Shown piece after piece: positions 22,206 to 34,747 of a DNA stretch of 63,970 nt. The DNA comes from Entrophospora sp. SA101. Its lineage: Eukaryota > Glomeromycota > Glomeromycetes > Entrophosporales > Entrophosporaceae. How positions within the stretch are numbered: position 1 is the first letter of the stretch; each line of letters opens with the position of its first letter. The notes beneath the pieces are model-generated. The model made no database searches, was not told the origin of the DNA, and saw only the letters and a program-made list of their open reading frames with translations. A program made the position numbers and the translations under genes. The stretch is taken from contig CAUDNR010004456.1 in NCBI GenBank assembly GCA_958430865.1, positions 1 through 63,970 of the forward strand. Reading direction: 5' to 3'.

Positions 22206-23411
22206 ATGCCAAAAAAAAGATTTAATAATGCAAATTACAATAGTATCGACGATGATAGCGATAGTGATTCATTTAAAAGGCTATTTTTTATACTTGTATC
22301 ATTATTAATAATATTATTATTTTTCATATTCGCTTTCCCGAACTTTGATAAGGATAATACCAAAGGCCCATTAAAGTCTTCAGACTTTCTACCATCTAAA
22401 ACACGCAATTTAACTCTAATGTCGACATTGTCTTCGGAAATCAGATTAGAAAAAAATTTAATATTTATAGGGGATATTCATGGTTCATTAGACGAGTTGA
22501 AATCATTAATTAAAGTCTTGAATTATAATCCTAATTCGGATCATTTGATATTTGTTGGTGATTTAATAATTAAAGGACCAAAGTCAATTGAGGTGTTGAG
22601 GTATCTCCAACCTATGGGTGTTAGTGTTGTTAGAGGAAATCATGAAGATAAAGTGTTAAGATGGAAACAATTTTTAGATGATTTGAAGATTGAGGAAGAA
22701 GACGAGGAGGAAGTTGTAGATAAAAGATTAAAAGAATATTTTCAAGAAAAAAATTTACCAATTGACGAAGAAATTGTATTTAAATCAGAACACAAATTAG
22801 TAGCAACGTAAAGAGAATTTTAAAAAAATTATTCCAAGGTTTATTTTAAAATTTAATTAACATATGTATATACATATATTTTTCATTGTTGATAGGAAAC
22901 TTGATAGGAAATTACATGATTATATATTATCTTTTCCAATTATTTATGATATTCCTAATCTTGATGTTTACGTTGTACATGGAGGCTTGTTACCAGAAAA
23001 ATCTTTATGGGATCAAGATCCATTCGATATAATGAACATGGTAAGAAATCTATTCGTTCATTAAATCATAATCTTTTTTAAATTTTTAAATAAATATATT
23101 ATTAACATGTTCAAAAACAAAAAAAAAAAAAAACGAAAAAATAGAGAAATATAAAAGATGACGGCAAACCAACCAAATCCAAAAAGGAAGGAGTTCCGTG
23201 GTCAGGAATTTGGAACAAGGTACAAAAAGAATCTATAAATCCTAAATATATAATTTATGGGCATGTCGCGTCAAGAGGTTTAGATATTAAAAAGTATAGC
23301 TTCGGATTGGATTCAGGATGTGTCAAGGGTAGAATGCTGACAGCTTTGAAGTGGAATAAGAATGGTGAGAAAGAGTGGTATAATGTAGAATGTAATCAAT
23401 ATATTGATTAA
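22206..23411 (+). CDS. Membrane-anchored calcineurin-like phosphoesterase (PPN2-like endopolyphosphatase)
   Basis: Three exons, 22206-22807, 22896-23040 and 23145-23411, give 337 aa. Residues 1-24 are cytosolic and acidic/Ser-rich, residues ~25-44 form one membrane segment (LFFILVSLLIILLFFIFAF), and a metallophosphatase domain follows. It has the metal-binding motifs in order: GDIHG (res. ~88), GDLI (~118), GNHED (~144), VVHGG (second exon) and GHVASRG (third exon). The best relatives I know are fungal Ppn2/YNL217W proteins, zinc-dependent polyphosphate-cleaving enzymes anchored in the vacuolar membrane; bacterial ApaH/PrpE phosphatases are more distant. Substrate is inferred. The motif GDLI-IKGP has Ile where relatives have VNKGP. 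Exon 2 has two alternative acceptors, GATAG at 22895 and 22907, twelve bases apart, both keeping the frame. Confidence 0.85.
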
Positions 23412-23705
23412 ATAATTAATATATATGTGTATATATACTTATTATTGCATTTTTAATAATATTATTTTCATTATTATTGTATCGTTATTGCTTAATTCAT
23501 TATTATTGTTATTATTATTATTATTATTATTGTTATTATTGTTACTAAACAGTAATAATAGTATTATCATTGCTTTGATCATTCTTTTTGTTATTATACT
23601 CATTCCATGATCTTTAGAAAAAAAAATTTATGGAATGAATGAATCAATATAATCAATAAGAATCAATATAATCAATTAATCAATTATCAATATAATAAAA
23701 ATTAC
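23412..23705. repeat. Intergenic with TTA microsatellite
   Basis: (TTA)n interrupted tract at about 23495-23545 and ATCAATATA repeats at 23640-23695. Lies between convergent genes. Confidence 0.6.
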
Positions 23706-25064
23706 TTACAAATAAATCATCATAATTTGAGTAATGAATGAATTCATTGGTAAGAGAATATTCCATATTGAATAATATAATATATCTAATCCGTGTACAA
23801 ATATTAATTCTCTCTTATATAATAGAGAAAAAAATATCAATGCAATAAATTTGGGTATTAAACCAATAATTAGGTTTAACATAAGAATATTCAACTAGGA
23901 GAAAAAATTAAATGTGTGTTTGTTAGCTTCAGTATACACATATTAATTAACATATTACACCACCACCTCACTTAACCTACCACCATATAATAATAATACT
24001 TACAACTTTTCTAGTAGTTTTTAGTCTCCTAATACTAGGAATATTTTTAGTGGAATCATTTTTATATATACAATTAATATAGCCACTAAGCAAAGAATAA
24101 ATCTTGGACCAGATGTAAGCGGTTATAAAGATAAACGTAAATCCACGTACAACGTAAATCAGGTAGTGAATAGTGAAGAATAACTCGGCAAATTGTATGT
24201 TGTTGATGTCAGCTTCATGACCAGCAAAAGCTGCTAATGGCAATTGTATTGCTATTGGCAAGACCATCAACAATATACCAATAATATCAAGAATCTTAAT
24301 ATCCATTGATTTTTTAGCATAACTGATGTCATCGCCTTCCTTACGAGTTAACTTAAAGTTGTATTGAAATCCACTTGGTGTAGAATATACTTTTTGATTT
24401 TATGAGTGAATGAATGAATTAATGAATATATTGCAAATTTAACGAGTGTAATTATTATAAATATTATTATTATTAATCATTACCTAAACTTATGAGATAA
24501 AGTATTCCGAGTGAGCTTAGCATTTCATCCGATAAATGATGTACAACTATAATAAAACGATTTATAATTAGCATGTCTTAATATTAACATCAACTCACTA
24601 TTTAGTAATAATTACGTTACCTTCTGCCCACAAAACGCTGGGATATAATTCCAGTATTAAACAAGTAATGTTAATTGATATAACTATACGTTAATTGATT
24701 AATTGATTGATTGATTGTTAAATTAAAGCTTTCATCTTTTAGAAAAAATTTTTTTAATAAACTTACATAAATGATAAAATATTATTAATAAATGATAAGT
24801 ATGAATTGATCTTGGTCTTAATAGACCCCTGTCTCTTGTCGAAGACAAGAAAAATGATTGCTTCTTGAATTTAATAAGATGAAACAACATTATGGCTGAA
24901 ATAGTCGTTATTAGAACACAAAATGGTAAATTTATCAAGTTAATCGTTATCCAAAATTTTTCTTGTTGACATTCATAAATATTTACACGGAAATCACACC
25001 AACACGTTTCCACAGTATCGGTTTTTTTACAAGCTAGCGTGTAATCATTTATGATTCTAACCAT
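23706..25064 (-). CDS. Multi-pass membrane protein, receptor-like (7TM-type)
   Basis: Five minus-strand exons: 25064-24767, 24683-24621, 24546-24484, 24389-24004, 23894-23706. All phases agree and give 332 aa. The N-terminus (~res. 1-35) has five cysteines (ACKKTDTVETCWCDF...YEC), as in an extracellular disulphide-bonded ectodomain. Then follow about seven hydrophobic segments: ITINLINLPFCVLITTISAI, HLLIIFYHLFISINITCLIL, LSSLGILYLISL, ILDIIGILLMVLPIAIQLPL, FFTIHYLIYVVRGFTFIFIT, NLIIGLIPKFIALIFF and a last one around ILYYSIWNILLPM. Layout and size fit a G-protein-coupled-receptor-like protein, but no GPCR signature (DRY, NPxxY) is evident. Function and ligand unknown. The two 63-base exons are supported by splice sites on both sides. 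Confidence 0.7.
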
Positions 25065-25550
25065 TCTCCAAAGTCTTTTTTTTTTATTTGAAAATTTTGG
25101 ATATTGCGTTATTACTATATTTTGAGTTATTTGAATTTTCCGTCTCTTTTTATATTATATACAAGTGTTATTTGTCTTCATTAATAAGAAAGACCATTTC
25201 TAGTAAATTAAATTTAAAATAAAAATATATTAATTAAGTCATGTGGTAAATTTTTACCCCACTGTTAAAGACTTTGCAAAGACCAATTAAAATAAAAAAA
25301 AGATAAAAAAGATCAAAAAATTTATTGTGTATTTTATTTTTCATAATAATTTAAAACGTATTAATATTAAGACAAATATTAGTATGGCAGAAAAACTAAC
25401 TAACTCAAATTAAAATAATGCTGTACAATCGGGTTTTTATTAATGCATAATTTAATAATGACAAAAACTTAAATGTCTTTTTAATATTATTTATTAACAT
25501 TTCCATGTTTTATCATCACTTTTTCCGAGAATTTATAATAGTAATTCAAG
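25065..25550. other. Intergenic
   Basis: 5' flank of the receptor-like gene; no other feature. Confidence 0.4.
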
Positions 25551-26023
25551 TAGTGGTTATATCCGTCGGATATCCGACGGATAATACTAAGATAAAGTTA
25601 CAACGACGAATTTTAAAAACTGACTATTTGTCTACTATTGAAAAAAACAAATAGACGTGTTTATTTGACTGTAGAACAACTTTTACTTTGCATGCAAGGT
25701 ATATTTATTTATGTAGCGTAAAAAAAAAAAAAAAAACAAAAAAAACAATTATGTTATGAGGAGAAACTTTTTACTTGGTGTACAATTTTGGTCAGCACTA
25801 GTTTTACTGTCTACAGTAGAACTACTTTTACTTAATATGCGAGGCTTGTTTTATATGAAGTTCACAGCTCATATCATAACTTCAACCCCTTTACGGGCCA
25901 AGACAAAAATTTTTTTTTGCCCGTATATCAAATTTATTTGACGATTGAATAGTCAGTCGGTTATAGTTACCAAATTTTTGTGAACGGATAATAATAGCTG
26001 GTATCCGACGGATATAACCACCA
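25551..26023. mobile_element. 473-bp inverted-repeat element with palindromic end
   Basis: The left end GTGGTTATATCCGTCGGATA (from 25553) is the reverse complement of the right end finishing at 26022 over about 20 bases. Inside the left end, 25561-25582 is a perfect 22-bp palindrome (ATCCGTCGGAT and its complement). Target duplication is unclear: the flanks share only CAAG in a position consistent with a decayed 8-bp repeat. Two direct copies of a GTAGAACNACTTTTACTT block (about 25671 and 25817) lie inside. No transposase. MITE-like. Confidence 0.65.
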
Positions 26024-26542
26024 CTCCCAAGCATTCACCAACAGTTGCAAATATGACTTTTTAATTAAATCATTATTCAAACAAATATGGAATTTTGTTG
26101 GACCAGAAAGGCTTTACTATAGATTTCAAGAGAGTTGGCAACATTTGATCCGCTAGTATTTTCAGATGACAAATAACCAAGCGATTCACAACTGATTTCT
26201 TGTCGACAACATCCAAATCAAATGGTGATCTCTTGGATTTTGGTTTACAGTTAATTAGTCTTTAAAGTAGTCTTTCTTTTTATTCTTCTACAAATTGTGT
26301 TTAAGTTTTGCTAAGTCCAGGTACGACCAGACATGTAATTACTGCTAAAGAGCCTGTTTTATTGATTGACATAAACGCGTGTAACTATAACACAATTTTA
26401 ATGTGTGACCTTTATAAAAATGTTTTTTTAACTTTAAAAAAAACCCAAAAATTTTTAACTGCATTTCCATCTTTACTCTTTTTCTTTTCGCCAAAGAAAA
26501 AGTTTTTATTACTTTGTTTTTATTTTATTGAAGAAAAGAAAG
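26024..26542. other. Intergenic upstream of the small zinc-protein gene
   Basis: A frame starting at 26308 is open for 116 codons, but it runs across the start and first intron of the gene at 26543 and looks non-coding. Confidence 0.4.
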
Positions 26543-27083
26543 ATGGGAAATGTAAGTTATTAAAGGTGTCTTGGATTTTTGTTACTCTTGAATGTTTGAT
26601 CTCGAATTTCTGGAATAAATATCTTTTTTTTTATCTGTTAAACATAATTCTTGTATAATAAATTTAAAAATAATATTTTTCAATTGATTATTAACTACAG
26701 GGCCAAAAAGCTCAACATAAAAGAGAAAGAAATCAAAAAACAAATGGAGCAAAAAATACAAGCAGTCAATTGAAGGCTGTAAGTTTTAAATATTTATTAA
26801 TACTTTATTAAATATCGAATATATTGATTGATTTATTTATTGATTGATTGAATTAATTTAGAACGAAGCCGCAAGAACTGTAATTTGTCAAGTTTGTCGT
26901 AATACTTTTTTATGTACTATAAGAGCAAAAGCGTTAGTATTTAACCCAAAAATTTACAATTATTATATTTTATATGGTTTAATAATTCAATTATATTCTA
27001 GATTATCCGAACATGCAGACAATAAACATAGTAAAACGTTACAAGATTGCTTTCCTGGATTTGTTGAAATTCCAAAAAAATAA
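26543..27083 (+). CDS. Small zinc-finger protein of the At2g23090/ZNF706 (zf-met2) type
   Basis: Four exons, 26543-26551, 26701-26778, 26862-26932 and 27002-27083, give 79 aa. The first exon encodes only Met-Gly-Asn before a GTAAGT donor. The match to the family start (MGNGxKAQxKRERN) supports this nine-base exon. Residues 4-14 read GQKAQHKRERN, followed by a Lys/Ser/Asn-rich linker. The single finger is CQVCRNTF...LSEHADNKH, a C-x2-C...H-x4-H pattern. It ends DCFPGFVEIPKK. The family is conserved across eukaryotes and poorly understood. ZNF706-type proteins have been linked to nucleic-acid or protein-aggregation phenotypes, and I assign no specific function. The gene ends only 135 bases before the NAD synthetase start codon, on the same strand. 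Confidence 0.88.
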
Positions 27084-27218
27084 TTTTATGAATGTTGTCA
27101 CATGACACAAGATTATCACTTAATAATAATAATAAAATTTCTTTAATAATTAATAAATATAATAAACGATATAAATATAATAAAAATCATCTTTTATTAT
27201 TATTGTCATTGTTAAATT

Positions 27219-30200
27219 ATGGGTCATTTAATAACTGTTGCAACTTGTTCTTTAAATCAATGGGCGTTAGATTTTGAGGGTAATTTAGAACGTATACTTG
27301 AGAGTATCAGAATTGCAAAAGAACACGGTGCTAGATTACGTGTTGGACCTGAACTTGAAATAACGTAACAAATTTTTGCTAATAAATTTTTTTAAATAAT
27401 TAATAAAAATGTTTGTTATATAATTTGTCTGATTTTATCTAAAAAAGTGGATATGGTTGTTATGATCACTTTCTCGAAGGTATTATTATTCATGACAAAG
27501 CTGTAAATTTAAAGATTGATAATTAATTAATCAACATTAATATTATCAACTATCATCATTAATATTGTTAGGAGATACGTACTTACATTCATGGGAAATT
27601 TTGGCAAAGATTTTAGTTCATGAATACTCACAAAATATATTACTTGATATTGGAATGTAAGTTTTTAATATCATTTCAACATTATTGTTTATTATAATTA
27701 TTTTTATTATTAAATAAACAAATAAACATTATATACATTTACAGGCCAATAGTTCATAAAAACGTCAATTACAATTGTCGTGTGATAATTCTTGATGGAA
27801 AAATATTATTGATTAGGCCAAAACTATTCTTAGCTAACGATGGTAATTATCGCGAGATGCGTTATTTTACTGCTTGGTCACCAGTTGGACATGTCGAAAA
27901 TCATTATTTACCCAGAATTATTAGAAAAATTACTGGACAGGTAAATATAGTTAATTAATGATTTTAAACATTAATTATATAAAAAAGTCTAAAAGGCAAT
28001 CAATATATTTTAAATGGATTTTAAGGAAACAGTTCCAATTGGTGATGCTGTAATTTCTACTATAGATACTTGTGTTGGAATAGAATTATGTGAAGAGTTA
28101 TTTACTCCTAATAGGTAATGATATTTATAAATGCATGTGTCTATATGTAATATAATATCGATTATTGTCTTTTATTAATTATATTTAATTAGTCCACATA
28201 TTAATATGGGGTTAGATGGCGTAGAAATATTTACAAACAGTAGTGGTAGTCATCATGAATTGCGCAAATTATATACAAGGATTGATTTAATTAAGGGTGC
28301 AACTTTAAAGGTATATTGGTACATAGTTAATAGTTGGTTTACACTCAAATACATAAATAATATTGATTCTAATTGCACATATACATTTTGGTGATATTAA
28401 AAAAAAAGAATGGTGGAATCTATTTATATGCTAATCAACAAGGTTGTGATGGTGATCGTTTATATTATGATGGATGTGCTTTAATAGCTGTAAATGGTAA
28501 AATAGTTGCTCAAGGGTCTCAATTTTCACTTAAAGATGTGGAAGTCTTGACAGCAACAATTGATGTTGAAGATGTTAGATCTCATCGTGGATCAAACATT
28601 AGTAGAAGTTGTCAAGCAGTCAACACAATTACTTATACTCGCATAGAAGCTCCAATAGAATTATCTGAACCGGAATTAAATATTAAATCAAAAATCAAAC
28701 CAACAAAGCCGATCAAAGAATTTTATCATACAGCTGAGCAAGAAATTGCGTGGGTTTAAAAAAAATTTATTTTGAAGAAAAAAATAACAAGTAATAATAA
28801 ACTTATTGTGTGATTGTTATTCAAATAGGTTAGGTCCAGCTTGTTGGCTTTGGGATTATTTACGTAGATCAAAAACAAATGGTTATTTTCTGCCTCTTAG
28901 TGGTGGAATTGATAGTTGTGCTACAGCAATTATTGTTTATTCAATGTGTCGGCTTGTCGTTGAGGCTGCTTCGAATGGAAGTATGTATTGTTATATATGT
29001 TATATGTATTGAATGTATCCATAAAATTTTATTTATTGATAAATTAATAATATCTTTATAGATAAAAAGGTTATCAGTGATGTCAGAAGAATTGTTGGTG
29101 AAGAATTGGATTCTAATTATATTCCAACTGATCCAAGAGAATTATCAAAGTAAAACAATGGAATTTAAAATTTATATATAATAATAATAATGATTATCAT
29201 CATTTATATATATATATAATGAATAATATAGTCGAATATTTCATACAAGTTATATGGGTACCGAGAATTCAAGTGAAGAGACAAGAAAACGCGCTAAAAA
29301 TTTAGCAGATTCTATAGGCAGGTAAATCAAAAAACCATCTTTTAAATTTTTAATTTATTAAAACAAAATTTTTTATTTGCTTATTATTTATTTTTATCAT
29401 TAATAGTTATCATTTAAACTTCAATATTGATACAATTATAACTTGTATATTAACATTATTTACAATGGTAACTAATAAAACACCAAAGTTTCGTGTATAT
29501 GGTGGAAGCAATGTTGAAAATCTTGCTTTGCAAAATATTCAAGTAATTTAAAAAAATTTTCTTGTATCTATTCAAAAAATTTCATTTTAGTGTTATTTTA
29601 AAAATATATATAAATGTAAATTAAGGCAAGATTAAGAATGGTATTATCATATTTATTTGCACAATTATTACCATGGGTAAGAAACCTTACTGGCTCTTTG
29701 TTGGTGCTTGGTTGTTCCAATGTTGACGAATGGTAATTATCATTGTTATTACTATCATATCTATCATATCCATTATTGTTGTTTTATTTTTTGTAGTTAT
29801 CATTAAATCCTATATTAATTACTACATAATCATAATCATTATTATTAAATCTAGCTTAAGAGGTTACCTAACAAAATATGATTGTTCGAGTGCTGACATT
29901 AATCCAATTGGGGCAATAAGTAAAATTGATTTAAGAAAATTTATAGAATATGCAAGAAATGAATTTGGGCTTTCTATATTGGACGAGTTGAGTAGTAATC
30001 ATGAACCATATTTGATTATAATAATGTATGATATTTAAGTCAGTGAAAATTTTTACTGAATATAAAATTATTATCTTACATATTATTTTGTAGATTTCTT
30101 AATGCCGTACCAACAGCAGAACTTGAACCAATAACTAGTGATTATGTACAATCTGATGAAGTAAATATGGTTTATATAATGACAATGAAGATTTTTTTTT

Positions 30201-30660
30201 TTAAAAGGATAACCAAATTGATGTCGTAATATAGGCCGATATGGGGATGTCATATGCAGAATTATCTGTCTTTGGTAGATTACGTAAATTAAATCGATGT
30301 GGTCCTTTCTCAATGTTTACAAAATTAGTTCATGAATGGAGCTCAGAATTATCACCAACAGAAGTAAAAAAAAAAAATTTAAAACAGTCATCTTTAAAAA
30401 TCTTTTCATTAATCAATCAATCAATTCAATTATTTTTTTTCATTATTATATAATAGATATCAAAAAAAGTGAAAAAATTCTACTATTATTATTCGTTAAA
30501 TCGTCATAAAATGACTACGATAACACCTTCTTATCATGCAGAATCTTATAGTGTCGATGATAATAGATTTGATCTGAGACCTTTTCTTTATGATACAGGA
30601 TGGTCTTGGCAATTTAAAAAAATTGATGATTTTGTTAAAGAATCGGAAGAAAAAAATTAG
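27219..30660 (+). CDS. QNS1: Glutamine-dependent NAD(+) synthetase
   Basis: Final step of NAD synthesis: nicotinate adenine dinucleotide is amidated with ATP and glutamine. Sixteen exons join without a break to 703 aa (human ~706, yeast 714): 27219-27364, 27448-27479, 27572-27656, 27745-27940, 28026-28114, 28193-28310, 28409-28749, 28829-28980, 29062-29149, 29232-29321, 29407-29542, 29626-29732, 29855-29986, 30094-30160, 30235-30363, 30457-30660. The N-terminal nitrilase-type glutaminase domain has its triad: Glu in RVGPELEIT, Lys in [15 protein letters not shown], Cys in [11 protein letters not shown]. The synthetase domain starts [13 protein letters not shown], with the ATP loop [11 protein letters not shown] and [15 protein letters not shown]. 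The C-terminus has TAELEP and [21 protein letters not shown]. Most donors are GTAA; exons 7 and 13 use weaker GTGGGT and GTTGAG. All key residues are present, so it is likely functional and cytosolic. Confidence 0.95.
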
Positions 30661-31983
30661 CAAAAATATATTATTATAATTTTGCTATTTGTCGTTTACT
30701 CTTATTCTTTATAAAATAATAAACAAGACTAAGTTTTATTATCGAGGCAATTCAACTAAAAATAAAAAAGTTTTAATTACACGGTTTGTATGTATATGCG
30801 AGTTTTTATAAAAACCTCTTATTCGTTATTGTTATTATTATTAGTATAACGATAACGATTGAATGATTGTTAAATATACTTGATGAATGTTTTATCAATT
30901 ATTCAATAGATGTACTATGAGCAGGTGGATGCCTATTTGATGTAAAAATGAAAGTATTAATATTTTTCAAAATTCAGAAAAAAAACGCGCTCTATCTCAT
31001 TAAATATTTGATCGGATTGAGTGATCTTAGAATTCAAAAGAAAGCTGAATTATATTCAATATTATTCAGCATTGAAATTTTTAATAATAATATTTTATCT
31101 TTTGTTGCTTGCTTATATTATCTAATTATTCTAATCATTTATGTAGGAATAAAAAACTTATTTTTTACTATGCAAATATTTATAATAACGTAATTATTTG
31201 GACATTTATTTCTACCTTTACTTGCAATTCAGATTATTTTCGGCTTTATTAACAATCTATGCCGAAAAAAAATTTTGAAGTAAACATATATTATAAAGAA
31301 ACAATTCCTCGATTTTGGTGGTGATTTGAAGTCATTCAATCGTAATTATTATTAACGCGTTCCTTTAGATTTTTTTAATTTATTCATACATTATTGAAAT
31401 ATACAATTTTAATCGAATGTTTGTTTGCAATTAAAAAAATTGATAGATAGATATTTCTTTAAACTAATAACAATTCCCTGACCCATTCATTACCTTTTTG
31501 TGTTGCTTTTCAGGATTTTGTAAAGCAGTCCTACTAGAGTAATTGCACGGTATAAGTTCATTTATAAGTACTACAACCTGACTTTGTGGTTACCTATTCA
31601 TATTTGTTTTTCATCATATCTTGCGTTAATCAATACAAATAAAAAATATTTAGCCTTTATCTTTGTCAAATATTATTAAATAAGTATATAGACATTAAGG
31701 TGGAGAACCAAACAAATGATTAGGAGAAGACATCTTGGCATTCCTTGGATTTCACAATGAGGTTTTTGGCAAAATTCTTTCCTCCAAACTTCTACTACTT
31801 GAAAGATGCTATTACGGTGGTGCAAGTTTTACATCAAATTAATTTCCGGATGCTAATAATGCCAATAATTTCTCTAATCAATAATTAATCGTTCGTTGGC
31901 TAGTTGGCCATCAGTCTGATCATAATTTTGATATGTAGATCATTACGTGGGTTATATTTCTTTTGCGAATAGAAGAAAAAACA
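30661..31983. other. Intergenic
   Basis: 1.3 kb without supported gene. Around 31725-31835 an unstarted frame reads GEDILAFLGFHNEVFGKILS...ERCYYGG, which may be a scrap of coding sequence of unknown origin. A frame at 30948-31193 has non-coding composition. Confidence 0.4.
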
Positions 31984-33967
31984 ATGCTTAGATTGCCATT
32001 TACAAAATTATTACATCATCCTAAAAGAGATTTGTTGATACTTGTATTTGGAGGAAATTTTCAAGCTATAGATACAAGGTTGAATAATAATTTTTGTTTT
32101 ATAATTATCAATAAATAACTTTACCAATTATTTCTACATGTATATATAGTACAGGAGTGATAATATCTACTACACATCCATTATTCTCTAACAATGAGAT
32201 GCGACCTAAATTCATAATACCTAATACTGATGCACATGAAACTTTAATTAGAGCAATTGAATTTTATCAAAAATCAGCAGATGATGATGATGCTAATGAT
32301 GAATCTTTAATGGCTTCAAGCGGTGAAGATAAATTATTGAAAGTTTGGAGTATTGACAATTGGAGGTTGATAAATTCGAGGCATGTTATTTAGACAAATA
32401 TTTTTAGATTATAAATAATTGAATGAAAGATCTAATTGAATTGAATTGAAATATGATATGATCTTATGTTATATAGACCCGTGCCTAAACGTGTGGTCTC
32501 AATTGCATTCAATTCCCAAGGATCACAAATCATTACGGCAGACAAATTTGGAGACGTTTACAGGTAGTTAAAAAATAAATTAGATAAGTTATTAGTGTTG
32601 GAAGGAAAATTATAATTAATTGATTGATTTTTTTCTTTTGCAAGATATCCAATAAACGCATCAAATGACAATCAGAATGCTGTAGATTTATTGTTAGGTC
32701 ATGTCTCAATGGTCACTGATATGGTAAAAAATATATACTTGTAATATTAATAGATTATTTGTGTTTGAGTGAAAGGGAAGAACTTGATAAATTTTTTTTA
32801 TTTTTATTTAGATTTTAACTCCTAATAATAAATTTATTATAACGGCTGACCGTGATGAACACATAAGAGTCAGTAGATTTCCAAAAGGTCATAATATAGA
32901 ATCATACTGTTTAGGCCATACACAGTAAGCATATACAATTAAGAAATTGTAATGATGTACTTAATTAGTTGTTTCAAATCAATTAAAGGTATTTTTGTTT
33001 GTTTTTTTTTTGCAGATTTTTATCAAAATTGCATATATTACCTTGGTCAACTGATTTTTTGTTGTCAGCAGGTGGTGATGATTATATTTTTTTATGGGAA
33101 TATGTTTCAGGAAAATTGTTACAATCTTTAAACGTTAAAAGTATTATTGAAAATCAAGTAATAATTATTATTTTTGTTGTTATTGTTGTTTTTATTATTT
33201 TTGTTGCTGTTTACAATGTATTAATTATTTATTGATGATTCTTAATTATTGATATTTTTTAATCTTTATAGATTAAAGAACAAAACGAAAAAAAATTATT
33301 AACTTCAGAGTACAATAATAATGAATTTGCTGTGACCACAATCACAAGCAGTTCAATTTCAAAACACATCGCTTTGGTTATAGAAAAATTTCCTGGAGTA
33401 GTAATCTTGAATTGGAATGAGACCAATCAATCTATTGAGTTTAAAACAATTTTATATTCAAGTATTGATCCACTTGATATTGCGTACGATCTTCGAGGAA
33501 ACTTGTGGGTTTCGAATTCATTATTAAGTGATGACGACGATAAAGATGATAAAGAATTAATAACTTTATTTATAAGAAATGAGGATAATGATCGGTATGA
33601 AAAAAGTTCTAGTGACCATCCTTTATTAATTCAAATTAACAAGTATGGGTCTGTTCAAGGTAAATAGATTAATCATTAATGGGGACAATAATAAGAATAA
33701 CATTATAATTATTCATTAATTAAAAATATATTGTAAGTAGTTGATAAAATTCCAGATTTGTATCCAATTGGCCAACTTCGTAAAAATCCTGTTGATTGGA
33801 AAGAACAAAAAAGTAAAGGAAAAGGCAAAGAAGAAGAAAACGATGAAGTTGAAAGCAATGAAGAATCACAAAATAATGATAATGCTGTTAATAAATCATC
33901 AATATCAAAAACTCAAGAAAAAAAGCCAAAAAGAAATGTTGAGAAAAAGAAAATCAAACTGAAATAA
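31984..33967 (+). CDS. TRM82: tRNA (guanine-N7)-methyltransferase non-catalytic subunit, WD-repeat (Trm82/WDR4)
   Basis: Partner of the Trm8/METTL1 catalytic subunit, which methylates G46 of tRNAs. Eight exons give 453 aa: 31984-32078, 32150-32380, 32477-32563, 32645-32723, 32812-32924, 33016-33157, 33272-33659, 33741-33967. Hallmarks: WD repeats with [14 protein letters not shown] and [20 protein letters not shown], then the family signature [28 protein letters not shown], then [20 protein letters not shown]. The C-terminus is an unstructured Lys/Glu-rich tail ([15 protein letters not shown]...KKIKLK), probably with nuclear localisation. The intron after exon 2 must start with GC (TCGAG|GCATGT): the nearby GT site gives a stop in the next exon, while GC-AG splicing gives [10 protein letters not shown]. 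Likely functional. Confidence 0.92.
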
Positions 33968-34747
33968 TAAATATGATTTTTTTAATAGTTGTTTATTAAC
34001 TCATTATTAATAAATTAAAAAAGTTTTTTGTTCCAACATTTGTTGTTTCATTGATCCTCTGGAACTTCAAAGAGTTCTAATTTTATCAATATAAAAAAAT
34101 AATAAAAATCATTTATTAGTGTTGGTTTATTCACAAAAAAAAAATTTTTTTAAAGAGAAAAAATTTTTTTTCTTTCTCTCAGAAAATATTATGGTGCAAT
34201 TATCTTTCAACATTGGGTTTCAGACGGTAATTCCAGCTATTGATAAATGCTTTGTTTCATCATCGAGTAGAAATTTTGTTAATAAAGAAAATAAAAACTT
34301 ACTTTTTGTCGTTTTTTAAAAAGAACTAGGTTTAGAAATTTTTATAGATGATGTCGATCACGGCAAATAAAATTTTACTTTTTAATACGCCACTTATATT
34401 TGAGGCAGTTACGTTTAATAGCAATTTGATGTATTATATGGAGTAAGAATAAAATTTGGCAATATTAATATTAATATATCCAGTTATGCGAAAGCATAAT
34501 CCTGGACATATTCTATGATTGGCCAATGGACCAGATCAAAACTTTTTTTTAAAAAATTTTAGTAATAATAATAATAATAATAATAATTGAAATAGGTGTT
34601 CACATACAGGGAAAGGACTAAACAATAATTTTGTTTTTTATTTTAACCAGGATATTATTATACTTAAAAGAATTACCAGATCAATTGCATGGAATGCATG
34701 TCTATCTAGTAAAATTTGGTTTAGAAGTGTGTTCAGCAGTGATACCG
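33968..34747. other. Intergenic
   Basis: TRM82 3' flank. (AAT)n at 34563-34586. No supported gene. Confidence 0.4.

Noticed and set aside
22206..34000. A metabolic gene cluster linking phosphatase, NAD synthetase and TRM82
   Set aside because: The functions do not form a pathway and strands are mixed; adjacency in a fungal genome is weak evidence.
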